Source: an uncultured Clostridia bacterium
GTDB lineage: Bacteria; Bacillota; Clostridia; Christensenellales; UBA1242
Reading direction: 5' to 3'
Length of the DNA: 55,285 nucleotides
Assembly: GCA_944383355.1 (NCBI GenBank)
Contig: CALWPF010000008.1
Span: 1 to 55,285 of the forward strand
Made by a program: the position numbers and the translations under genes. Below, piece by piece: positions 8,801 to 16,014 of this stretch. Positions within the stretch are counted from its first letter, which is position 1, and each line of letters starts with the position of its first letter. The notes beneath the pieces were generated by a model. It was not told the origin of the DNA. It searched no databases and saw only the letters and a list, made by a program, of their open reading frames with translations.

Positions 8801-11800
8801 GGAGCACAATTACTCTTACATAGATTTGGCATCATCTAGTAGTTACTTTACCTATGCTACAGTAGGTGATGAGATTTATATTACAGGTTACAAGTCCAAT
8901 ATGCCTGATAATGTTGTGATACCGTCCTATATTGACAACAAACCAGTTACAAAAATTATGGCAAATGCTTTTGAAAACTGTACTCAACTAGAGCAAGTTA
9001 CCATGACAGAATTGGTGGAGATAGAGCAAAATGCTTTTGCTGGGTGTACCAATCTTACTACATTAAATCTCCCTAATTTGCAAATAATAGGCAGTAACGC
9101 ATTTTATGGTTGTACCGCCCTCAATGATGTTGATATACCTAATGTCACATATATCTCAGACTATGCATTTTATGGTTGCAAATCTTTGCTAGAGATACAC
9201 TTGGGGGAGAGTATAGAGAATATTGGTGCTTATTCTCTAGGTTATGAGGATATAGACAAAGGTATAATTCCTGTATTCGTTATATTTGGCTATACAAATA
9301 CTGTGGCAGAGACTTATGCTACCAACAATCAAATTACATTCAATGCTGTATTCAAAGATATCCCGTACTATTATTATGTTTTTTATGATAATAATGGGGT
9401 GCAGGAGATAAGCATATCTTGGGTTGACAAGACGTTGTCTGGGAATATTATTCTTCCTAGTAGTTATGATGGGTATACTATCTCTGCTATTTCATCTCAA
9501 GCATTCGCTGATTGTGCCTTTATTACTGGGGTACAGCTACCTGATACCATTACAAGTATTGGTAGCGAGGCGTTCCTCAACTGTACTTCTTTACAAACAA
9601 TTAATTTGGAGAATGTTACTGAGATAGGTTATGGAGCATTTTATAATTGTAGTGCATTGCAATCTGTAGATATTAGCAAGATTGAGACACTCAATAGTGA
9701 GGTATTTTATGACTGCGATGAGTTGGAGAGTGTCAATGCACCTATGCTGAGTGATATTTTACAATCTGCATTCGCTAATTGTATCAGTTTAACTACTGTA
9801 AAGTGCCCAGTGTTGTATCAAATAAATAGCAATGCTTTTGCAAATTGCTTTAGTTTGTGTGATATAGATACTTCTTCACTCGCTCGTATTGAGCGCAATG
9901 CTTTTGCAAATTGTTCCAACTTGGATATCCTATATTTACCAAGCATCACTACTATCAGTCAAAACGCTTTTGCGGGTAGTGGTATAAAAACTCTGGTACT
10001 GGGAGCGGATATACTATCTATTGGCACTTTACCTACCGAAAATGGTATGACTATAGTTGGTTATGTTGGTACAGTTGCAGAGACATATGCAAATGGTACA
10101 GGTATCACTTTTGTGCCTATCCAAGCATTAGCAATTACTACAAATCTTGATGCTAGTTATGAGTTTTATGTAGGTAGTAACTATAGTACAATCGCTGTAC
10201 AACACACAGGGTACAATGTTCAATATAATTGGTATCAATCTCTAGATGGTACCACTATCAATGCAACTAATCTTGATATTCACACAGCATCGTTGACTAT
10301 TAATACCGCTACTACAGGTAGTACTATGTATTTTGTAATTTTGACGAACTGGGACGGCACTACAGTGACATCTAGTGTTACTGCAGTAGATGTGGTTGAG
10401 CCTCCATTCACTTTTACTGGTGGAGATTTGGTTACAGGTACATATGGTACAGCATACAACACTCAAATCATTTTAGCCACAGGAGGTAGTGGTAACTTTG
10501 AGTACCAGTTGGTAGATGGCGAGTTGCCTACAGGACTATCCTTTGTTGATAATACTCTGAGTGGTACGCCTACACAAGCTGGAGAATACCAATTTGTGAT
10601 AGAGGCCACTGATACTCAGACTAGCGAGAGTATGCAAGCAGTATTTAATGTAAATATTCAGGCTCGATCTATAGCAGTGCTTATCAATGATGTGACCGCT
10701 ATTTATGGAGAGGCTGAGGAGGAACTTGGGTATACCATCAATGGCGAACTGTATCAATCTACTGATGACCTAGAGATTACTTTGACTAGAGTGGCTGGTA
10801 ATACTGTAGGTAGGTATACTATTACCGGTACTAGTAGCAATAGCAATTACAATGTAGTGTTTACCTCAGGATATTACATTATCTCACCTAGACCTATTAC
10901 TGTAACCCTTAGGGATCAGCATAGTTATTATGGCGACCCTATTGTAATTAACCAACAAGGATATACTGTTAGCAGTGAATACTCACCAGCAGTTTTAAAT
11001 GGTGATGACCTCAGCATCAGTATTACCAAAGAAATCGGTACAGATATTGGTATCTATCAATTGACTGCTGAGTGTTACAATGCTAATTATGATGTAAAAT
11101 TTGTAAATGCTAATTATAGTATCTATACTGGCAATATGCGCTATGTCGCTTTGGGGTACAATGGGGCATATGATGGCGAGTACCATTGGGCAGATATTAG
11201 ATTTTATGCTGAGTACAATGCTACTATCACCTACGGGTTGGTAGATGGTGAATATACCTATTCTGAGCCTCAACGATTTGACTATTTGCGTGATTATACT
11301 GGAGAAACTACTACTATTTACTTCCGTATTACAGCAGACAATTACAATACTATAGAGGGTAGTGTAAAAATATTTATTAGCAAGGCACAACTGACTTTGA
11401 CTATTGAGGACAAGTCCGTTCAGTATGGGCAGAGTGATGTGCCGCTCACTTTTATCGTGAGTACTGGAGAGATATATGGCACAGATGACCTTAATATAAA
11501 CTTGAGCCGTGTAGAGGGGACTACTGTGGGCAATTACGCCATTACTGGTACATGGGACAATGCCAACTACGAGGTTACATTTGTTAATGGTACTTATACC
11601 ATTGAGCCAGCACCTCTCCAAATAACTATAGATAGTAAATCTTCAAACTATAGTGAGGCGATGCAAACGCTGACGTATAGCATCACTAATGGTGATGTAA
11701 TAGGCGAAGATGATCTGGGCGTGCAATTATCTACCACTGCGACAAATAGCTCTGCCCTAGGTGAATATGCAATCACTGGTACATGGAATAATGAGAATTA

Positions 11801-12359
11801 TGATGTAACTTTTGTCGATGGGGTTTACACCATCACAAAGTCTGCAACAGCATTGATTGATGAGGATAATGGAGTATTAGTTGAGTTGGGTAGTTATTAT
11901 TCTAATGATATGACACTGCTGGTTACCCCAATAAATGTTACCGATATTGTACTGCAGAGTGCAAAGGACCAGGGCTTTGACCTAAGAGTTGTTTTGAATA
12001 TACAAATTATGCAAAACGGCGTAGCGGTAGAGTTACCTAGTGCTTGTACAGTAAAACTTGCTTGTACTACTGATATGACTTATATGCGTGGTATTACTGT
12101 TTGTGATATAACAAACACCAATGCAGTTACAGATTATCAAGCAAATCTAGTAGAGGGGTTCTTGGTATTTGATAGCGCAGATTTTAGTAATGTAGCTATT
12201 GTGACACCTTGTACTCCTAGAGACAAATTGGATTCTATTATTACATGGTTAATTATATTTGGGGTGGCATTGGTGGTAATTATAGTACTTGTTGTATATT
12301 TTGTTATCCGTCACAAGCGTCAACACCAAACTATCAAAGATATAAAATATAGAAAATAA
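5862..12359 (+). CDS. Giant membrane-anchored subtilase with LRR and MBG domains
   Basis: A 2165-residue surface protein starting at ATG 5862, just after GGAGGG. A signal or anchor helix lies at residues 10-27. The S8 subtilisin domain (about 255-520) has an intact triad: Asp276 in VLDTGID, His314 in HGTHVAG, Ser473 in SGTSMAAPH. Next come a chitobiase C-terminal-like Ig domain (536-622, TIYYTLDGTTPSD) and three blocks of BspA-type LRR_5 repeats (about 627-962, 993-1137, 1167-1417) with the pattern I-x-x-x-A-F-x-x-C-x-x-L. Then follow an Ig-like segment, a He_PIG-type domain (about 1515-1597), and several MBG_2-type repeats (1597-2003) with IYGE and YTITG...NYNV motifs. The C-terminus has a TM helix (about 2124-2150) and a basic tail, with no LPXTG. 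The family suggests an adhesin that also processes proteins at the cell surface. Substrate and binding partner are unknown. It has its own promoter and terminator. Confidence 0.93.
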   Translation: MTRVASSRSLIICSSLLLVLAIFAMCFNLNFSKSQSNSSFDTFATQVTNITRQYARDYQPAIQFQLSSEVTFVDNQYYVTAEQYSAKTGDTVQVYQDDLVVYHGDSSFSLSNDSRLSSNADDQDVFINLNKLADNLGYTITEQEDTVSISNDFQTCRLIVKSTQSVDTSNAVAVASGYNDWYILQYDTEQATRDAYERFCNSDTIQYVDIDMVVQCESTTDITEDSINNTALTAISGRTHHYTWGADHMGVDSYIDYLTETVGTDNLTDMVVAVLDTGIDTDHYFFEGRLVGTGANYSSSTNSSGYAYEDKHGHGTHVAGTICDITLDNVKILPVKVLDDAGYGYTSGIVLGIQYVIEQKESGLNVTVINLSLGGDANVYSADYQAYSEAISNAYDAGIFSVVAAGNDGVDVATQTPANVEQAITVSAVGYTSNTYFRPTWSNYGQYVDICAPGYNILSAGVGGGLAYMSGTSMAAPHVSAGLALMLSDSTADYTMQQILDSINFYAIDLGSEGWDQYYGYGLMYIGSIFADMLESLTFSETESVFTEPFDLTISCSDPSATIYYTLDGTTPSDTNGTLYTGPIHITTSTTVKAIAYVIVDGTTQKCSQVKSMNYYYYGTDIETNFSVDAEGTLVEYLGDMTEVTIPTTVGGVSVVSVGERAFEGKSIEIVHLPESVVSIGRYAFYGCSQLTTVYGPGVTEIDMYAFAGATSFQQLTDFYFPSLTTIGKYAFYGCYSLNSITLSNLQTIDDMAFSMGIGFYTANNLRSINLPNVTQIGIQAFYNCYYLSVVNLPNVITICSQAFVNCPIQQLSLPNVQNLGNGVFENNTVLTSVSMPNVTFVGAECFRYCTALTTLYADSLVQISKYAFDNCTSLAEINLPSVEAVGMYAFYGCTSLETVNLPSVETISYGAFANCSRLNTVTLDFVVEISADAFYDCMALESVTLSPTLVSLHPNSFASINPECQFSIYGDTVASEYMEEHNYSYIDLASSSSYFTYATVGDEIYITGYKSNMPDNVVIPSYIDNKPVTKIMANAFENCTQLEQVTMTELVEIEQNAFAGCTNLTTLNLPNLQIIGSNAFYGCTALNDVDIPNVTYISDYAFYGCKSLLEIHLGESIENIGAYSLGYEDIDKGIIPVFVIFGYTNTVAETYATNNQITFNAVFKDIPYYYYVFYDNNGVQEISISWVDKTLSGNIILPSSYDGYTISAISSQAFADCAFITGVQLPDTITSIGSEAFLNCTSLQTINLENVTEIGYGAFYNCSALQSVDISKIETLNSEVFYDCDELESVNAPMLSDILQSAFANCISLTTVKCPVLYQINSNAFANCFSLCDIDTSSLARIERNAFANCSNLDILYLPSITTISQNAFAGSGIKTLVLGADILSIGTLPTENGMTIVGYVGTVAETYANGTGITFVPIQALAITTNLDASYEFYVGSNYSTIAVQHTGYNVQYNWYQSLDGTTINATNLDIHTASLTINTATTGSTMYFVILTNWDGTTVTSSVTAVDVVEPPFTFTGGDLVTGTYGTAYNTQIILATGGSGNFEYQLVDGELPTGLSFVDNTLSGTPTQAGEYQFVIEATDTQTSESMQAVFNVNIQARSIAVLINDVTAIYGEAEEELGYTINGELYQSTDDLEITLTRVAGNTVGRYTITGTSSNSNYNVVFTSGYYIISPRPITVTLRDQHSYYGDPIVINQQGYTVSSEYSPAVLNGDDLSISITKEIGTDIGIYQLTAECYNANYDVKFVNANYSIYTGNMRYVALGYNGAYDGEYHWADIRFYAEYNATITYGLVDGEYTYSEPQRFDYLRDYTGETTTIYFRITADNYNTIEGSVKIFISKAQLTLTIEDKSVQYGQSDVPLTFIVSTGEIYGTDDLNINLSRVEGTTVGNYAITGTWDNANYEVTFVNGTYTIEPAPLQITIDSKSSNYSEAMQTLTYSITNGDVIGEDDLGVQLSTTATNSSALGEYAITGTWNNENYDVTFVDGVYTITKSATALIDEDNGVLVELGSYYSNDMTLLVTPINVTDIVLQSAKDQGFDLRVVLNIQIMQNGVAVELPSACTVKLACTTDMTYMRGITVCDITNTNAVTDYQANLVEGFLVFDSADFSNVAIVTPCTPRDKLDSIITWLIIFGVALVVIIVLVVYFVIRHKRQHQTIKDIKYRK
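7740..10110 (+). repeat. LRR_5-encoding repeat region
   Basis: The coding sequence carries about thirty related units of roughly 69 bases, each encoding a 23-residue leucine-rich repeat. Some copies are nearly identical at the DNA level: a 19-base string coding for YAFYGC occurs at 7908-7926 and 8049-8067, with close variants near 8527 and 9165. This gives scope for copy-number change by recombination. Confidence 0.75.
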
Positions 12360-12362
12360 TTA

Positions 12363-12402
12363 AAAAAACCGAGTAATGCAAATTTTTGTAACTCGGTTTT
12401 TT
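12363..12402. terminator. Bidirectional terminator
   Basis: AAAAAACCGAGT (12363-12374) pairs with ACTCGGTTTTTT (12391-12402). The A and T runs on both sides serve both the giant plus-strand gene and the convergent Nudix gene. Confidence 0.88.
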
Positions 12403-12412
12403 GCTTGTAATC

Positions 12413-12850
12413 TTATAGTTTTATTGTATTTCTTTGAGTTAAATCATCATATGTTTTTAAATCCGCTATTAATTGTCTTGCTACTTGTGGTGGATATAAC
12501 TTATATCTAGATAATTGACTGAGAGGTATAGTCGTGGGATTGTATTCACCATTCCTATTGGGCATGGTATATTCCTCTGCATTGGTCTTGTGTATGTCAC
12601 CACATAGCCAGTCGCATACAAAGAAACCTTGATGAGAATTACCAAATTGATATGTATATATTAATTTTTTTGGTTTTATTTTTATACCAAATTCCTCAAG
12701 TACTTCTCTAGTGACACATTCCTCTATAGTCTCATTATGCTCAATATGACCACCAGGGAATACAAAAAAGTGCTCATCACCTTTCCAGCGTTCCATTACT
12801 ACCAATTTATCGTCTTTGATTATTATAGCTCTTAGGTTTTGAAAATTCAT
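12413..12850 (-). CDS. Nudix hydrolase
   Basis: A 145-residue protein starting at ATG 12850, which follows GGAGG at good spacing. A longer reading from 12865 would put the ribosome site inside the gene. The Nudix box is complete: Gly34, five residues, Glu40, seven residues, Arg48-Glu49-Val, then Glu52-Glu53, Gly55-Ile56. It binds Mg2+ and hydrolyses nucleoside diphosphates linked to another group. The motif does not reveal the substrate (oxidised dNTP, NADH, ADP-ribose or other). It is the last gene of the operon with the Fe-S assembly genes. It is soluble and of typical family length. Confidence 0.88.
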   Translation of the reverse strand: MNFQNLRAIIIKDDKLVVMERWKGDEHFFVFPGGHIEHNETIEECVTREVLEEFGIKIKPKKLIYTYQFGNSHQGFFVCDWLCGDIHKTNAEEYTMPNRNGEYNPTTIPLSQLSRYKLYPPQVARQLIADLKTYDDLTQRNTIKL

Positions 12851-12868
12851 TTTATCCTCCACCAATAA

Positions 12869-13786
12869 TTAACGCAAAAAACCATGCACTATCATGTTTT
12901 CGGCCTCTTCTGCTGTTAGCCCTAATGTCATGAGTTTGATTATTTGCTCACCTGCGATTTTTCCAATTGCAGCCTCATGAGTGAGGGCAGCATCTATATT
13001 ATTTGCGCTAATCTCTGGTATCGATGATACTCGTGCTTTGTCCATTATGATAGCATCGCACTCAACATGTCCAAAGCATCGTGCGTTTCCATTTATTATG
13101 GAGTGAAAAAGTTGATTGCTCATTCCTTTGGCAACACTCCTAGATACTACTTTTACCCTGCTGTCATCTCCATTTAGATTTACCAAAAATTCAGTTTTTG
13201 CTCTTTGAGTATTTTCTGTAAGTATTTTTTCTACAATATCCAATTTACTGTTGTTATCTAGAGTAGCCTCTGTAGTACGTAATGTCGATGTGACTCCACC
13301 CAATTGTGTGGTTTGCATTTCCATTACCGCCCCCTCAGCTAGTTCGACAACTGTCTTTGGGTTAAATATTCTATCTCCATTACCATTACCCACACCTATG
13401 TGTCGCTCTACATAACGTACGGTAGAGTTTTTACCTACAAAGAATCTATGTATACCACTATGTTCGCTTGGCTCAGCATCTCCACAGTGTATGCCACAGC
13501 CTGCTACTATAGTAACATTACAATTCTCGCCTACAAAAAAATCGTTATATACTAGGTCCTTTATACCAGTTTTGGTAATAATTACAGGTATATGTACACT
13601 TTCATTCTGTGTATTGTCGGCTATTTTTATATCTATGCCTGATTTATCATGTTTTGGTACTATCTCTATATTGGCACTACTATTGCGAGATAGTAATTGT
13701 CCATTTTTGCGTATATTATAGGCACCTTGAGGTACTGTGTGGAGGTCTGCAATTACGCTCAATAACTCGCTATCTATTTTTTCCAT
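12869..13786 (-). CDS. SufB/SufD-family Fe-S scaffold (SmsB-like)
   Basis: A 305-residue member of the SufBD family, shorter than classical SufB (about 470) or SufD (about 420). It keeps the beta-helix core and the conserved C-terminal region (NIDAALTHEAAIGKI, then EEAENMIVHGFL). A Cys/His-rich stretch, AGCGIHCGDAEPSEHSGIHR, lies near residues 95-115. Three bases separate it from the SufC-type ATPase gene. No second SufB/D paralogue, cysteine desulfurase (SufS) or SufU is nearby. The C-B pair alone matches the published two-protein minimal SUF-like (SMS) arrangement, in which one B protein would form a homodimeric scaffold on the ATPase. A GGGAGG site precedes the ATG. Confidence 0.85.
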   Translation of the reverse strand: MEKIDSELLSVIADLHTVPQGAYNIRKNGQLLSRNSSANIEIVPKHDKSGIDIKIADNTQNESVHIPVIITKTGIKDLVYNDFFVGENCNVTIVAGCGIHCGDAEPSEHSGIHRFFVGKNSTVRYVERHIGVGNGNGDRIFNPKTVVELAEGAVMEMQTTQLGGVTSTLRTTEATLDNNSKLDIVEKILTENTQRAKTEFLVNLNGDDSRVKVVSRSVAKGMSNQLFHSIINGNARCFGHVECDAIIMDKARVSSIPEISANNIDAALTHEAAIGKIAGEQIIKLMTLGLTAEEAENMIVHGFLR

Positions 13787-13789
13787 CGC

Positions 13790-14509
13790 TTAGACCTCCC
13801 TACTTAATTTTTTACATATAGAATTTGCCCTAATCTCGGGCATAACTTGGCTAGGGGTGCCATACTTGATGACACGACCAGCACGCAAATAGAGCATACG
13901 ATTGGCAACTCCAAATAGTCTCTCTTGATGACTAATTATTATGTTAATCTTATCCTTTGCACTGCATTTAGTAAATATATCTACCAGGCCATTAAAGCTC
14001 CATATATCTATGCCAGCCTCAGGCTCATCATATATGGTAATAGGTGCATTCCTAGCCAGTGCAGTGGCTATCTCTATGCGCTTTAGCTCACCACCTGATA
14101 GGCTATTATTTAATTCTCTATCTAGATAATCTCTAGCACACAAGCCTACACTGGACAAGATATCACAGCTATTATTCACTTTTGCACTTTCGCCTAGTGC
14201 CTTGGTCATAATATCTTTTGTGTTTACGCCTTTAAAGCGTATGGGTTGTTGAAATGCATATGCTATACCCATCTTGGCTCGATCAGTAATGGATAGATTG
14301 GTGATATCTTTGTCATTTAGATAAATTTTACCTTGTGTAGGTTGCAATATACCCATAATGATTTTTGCTAGAGTGGACTTACCACTGCCGTTTGGTCCAG
14401 TAATTATCAATGTAGTGCCATCAGGTATCTCTAGGTTTATGTTTTGTAATATACAATTTAATTTGCCATTTTCCTCAATCGTATATGATAAATTTTCTAT
14501 TTTTAGCAT
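13790..14509 (-). CDS. SufC-type ABC ATPase (SmsC-like)
   Basis: A 239-residue soluble ABC ATPase with Walker A GPNGSGKST (38-46), a Q-loop in FQQP, signature LSGGE (137-141), Walker B ITIYDEPEAGID (157-168) and H-loop ISHQE. The DEPEAGID stretch matches SufC (DE(I/P)DSGLD position) rather than transporter ATPases, and no permease gene is present. It energises Fe-S cluster assembly on the SufB/D-type partner encoded three bases downstream. Its ATG follows AAGGGA, 17 bases after the stop of the membrane-protein gene. Confidence 0.9.
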   Translation of the reverse strand: MLKIENLSYTIEENGKLNCILQNINLEIPDGTTLIITGPNGSGKSTLAKIIMGILQPTQGKIYLNDKDITNLSITDRAKMGIAYAFQQPIRFKGVNTKDIMTKALGESAKVNNSCDILSSVGLCARDYLDRELNNSLSGGELKRIEIATALARNAPITIYDEPEAGIDIWSFNGLVDIFTKCSAKDKINIIISHQERLFGVANRMLYLRAGRVIKYGTPSQVMPEIRANSICKKLSREV

Positions 14510-14526
14510 TTATTTCCCTTAAATCC

Positions 14527-15138
14527 TTATTTTGTAGTAACACTGTTTTTGGTTTGTTCCTTTGTGATTTTTGCTCGTGAGGTTACTAGATTAATCTCTG
14601 CAGTCACTATCTTGTAATACTGCATTTTTTTGTATTGATTAATACTCCTTCTTATAAAAATTTGGTCTATGCCTTCCCACAAAAATACCCAAGATATTAG
14701 ATCAATTATCTCCCACCAGCCACTAGGTAGTAGGGTATTACACAACATGAATATCGAAAAGCATATTATACCTGCTATTAACATCATTAATCCACTTAGC
14801 AATGCTCGCTTGCTGTCTAGCTTGACTCTAGCGATCTTCTTTTGATAATGATGATCCAGTGCCTCTTCGATTTTATCTCTGGTTTCATCATTCGCCTTTG
14901 TTGTGATTATTCTAATTTCTAAATTGTCATGCCTTGACATACATTCAGCAATACTATCAATATGCGATATAAGTGCCTCGTTGACCATGCGGGTATTATC
15001 TGTGGCAAAGTGAGAGTATATCTCACTGTGCTCTAGCGAAAATTCAGCCAAAAAATCACCTTTTTCATTTTTTGGTACCAATTCAGTACTAGATGACTTT
15101 TGTTTTATTTTGCGATATTCTACAATATTATCTAACAT
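14527..15138 (-). CDS. Two-TM protein heading the Fe-S operon
   Basis: A 203-residue protein I do not recognise. The N-terminal 110 residues are polar and helical. Two hydrophobic segments follow at about 112-133 (LLSGLMMLIAGIICFSIFML) and 140-155 (WWEIIDLISWVFLWEG), then a basic, polar C-terminal tail. Topology is probably both ends in the cytoplasm. It is the first gene of a four-gene minus-strand operon, 17 bases upstream of the SufC-type gene, so co-expression with Fe-S assembly is likely. A direct role there is only an inference. An AAAGG site precedes the ATG, and a short palindrome lies just upstream. Confidence 0.75.
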   Translation of the reverse strand: MLDNIVEYRKIKQKSSSTELVPKNEKGDFLAEFSLEHSEIYSHFATDNTRMVNEALISHIDSIAECMSRHDNLEIRIITTKANDETRDKIEEALDHHYQKKIARVKLDSKRALLSGLMMLIAGIICFSIFMLCNTLLPSGWWEIIDLISWVFLWEGIDQIFIRRSINQYKKMQYYKIVTAEINLVTSRAKITKEQTKNSVTTK

Positions 15139-15151
15139 TTTAATCCTTTTA

Positions 15152-15166
15152 TAGCGTCAAACGCTA
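15152..15166 (-). promoter_or_regulatory. Palindrome in leader of the Fe-S operon
   Basis: TAGCGT-CAA-ACGCTA is a perfect 6-base inverted repeat with a 3-base loop. It lies between the promoter (15192-15200) and the ribosome binding site of the first gene. It could be a small RNA hairpin that affects translation or an operator for a dimeric regulator. Confidence 0.4.
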
Positions 15167-15191
15167 GCCAAAACTGCGTTACTATGACTTT

Positions 15192-15200
15192 ATTATATCA
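15192..15200 (-). promoter_or_regulatory. Extended -10 promoter of the Fe-S operon
   Basis: On the minus strand TGATATAAT is an extended -10 (TGnTATAAT). The -35 position reads TATCCA and is poor, so the site would depend on the extended -10 or on an activator. Confidence 0.6.
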
Positions 15201-15315
15201 TATACAAGAGTTTTTGGATATTTAAATTGCAAAAATTATTATAGGCTTTTTAAATTTTTATTGTATTTAATTTATTTTATAATCATTTTGCTAAAGTCAA
15301 TTTTTTGAATAATAG

Positions 15316-15345
15316 TTGACAACAAGGGTAAAATTGCAATATAAT
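15316..15345 (+). promoter_or_regulatory. Promoter of the 15377 gene
   Basis: A perfect TTGACA (15316-15321), an 18-base spacer and a perfect TATAAT (15340-15345). It lies 31 bases before the chosen ATG and is one of the strongest promoters in the window. Confidence 0.85.
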
Positions 15346-15376
15346 ACGAGTGATAATAATGGTGGAGGCGAATAGT

Positions 15377-15868
15377 ATGGCAAAGGAGAAAGTAGAAGAT
15401 ATTGACTTTGACGCTATTATGCGTGATACAGAGCGAGCAAAGGCAGAGATGCCAAAGGTTGAGGCAAATATAGCTAAGGCTATTAGTAAAGGGGATCCAG
15501 ATGGTGCTCTAGCTCATACTATTAGTTTACGCAACTTGGGGGCGGTGCCTAGTCAAAAAGTATCTAGAGATTTGGAGCAGTTGATTAATACTCACGGTAC
15601 AGCACAGCAAAAAGTAGATTTTTGTGTGGAGTGTGCACCAGTGCTCGGTACTAGTGTCTTTAATACCAATGAGGAAATACAGGCGTTAGCAAAGAGCCAA
15701 AAGGCGCAACTCTGTGGTACACGCACATTGCGTAAGATGGCAGGTAAAGAAAAGATGAGTGCTATGTTTGGTATCATGGCAAATTTTAAGGCAAAAAAGG
15801 CTACTCGTTTGGCTGAGCCCAAACCAGATAAGAGACACAAGGAGAGTGCGGTAGCTCGCACTAGATAA
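15377..15868 (+). CDS. Unrecognised small soluble protein, 163 aa
   Basis: The start at 15377 follows GGTGGAGG at good spacing. The in-frame ATG at 15350 lies only 5 bases after the -10 box and would be upstream of or at the transcription start. The product is soluble, Ala/Lys/Glu-rich and mostly helical (about 10-60 and 75-125). It ends in a Lys/Arg-rich tail (residues 125-163). Two cysteines in FCVECAP are the only notable pair. It has a near-consensus promoter and its own terminator, so it is probably well expressed as a single gene. I do not recognise the family. Confidence 0.75.
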   Translation: MAKEKVEDIDFDAIMRDTERAKAEMPKVEANIAKAISKGDPDGALAHTISLRNLGAVPSQKVSRDLEQLINTHGTAQQKVDFCVECAPVLGTSVFNTNEEIQALAKSQKAQLCGTRTLRKMAGKEKMSAMFGIMANFKAKKATRLAEPKPDKRHKESAVARTR

Positions 15869-15878
15869 TTTTTACTAG

Positions 15879-15908
15879 AATACTCACAAATGCAGTGAGT
15901 ATTTTTTA
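15879..15908 (+). terminator. Terminator after the 15377 gene
   Basis: AATACTCAC (15879-15887) pairs with GTGAGTATT (15895-15903), followed by T residues. It lies 10 bases past the stop codon. Confidence 0.85.
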
Positions 15909-15959
15909 GAGTTAGGGAAAATTTCTTTTTGACTGAGTATTTTGTAGCAATTATTTTGT

Positions 15960-15988
15960 TTGCAATTTATATACAAATGTGTTAAAAT
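15960..15988 (+). promoter_or_regulatory. Promoter of the 16015 gene
   Basis: TTGCAA (15960-15965), a 17-base spacer and TAAAAT (15983-15988). An in-frame ATG at 15979 overlaps this -10, so the ATG at 16015 is the likelier start. Confidence 0.65.
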
Positions 15989-16014
15989 TTAATCTATCAA
16001 GTGGGAGGTTTTGT

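Noticed and set aside
7740..10110. A CRISPR-like regular repeat pattern
   Set aside because: The regular spacing comes from the LRR-coding units in a single open frame. There are no identical repeats with unique spacers and no cas genes.
10995..11621. A 208-codon minus-strand frame within the giant protease gene
   Set aside because: It is antisense to the MBG repeats, which clearly code on the plus strand. No ribosome site is present.
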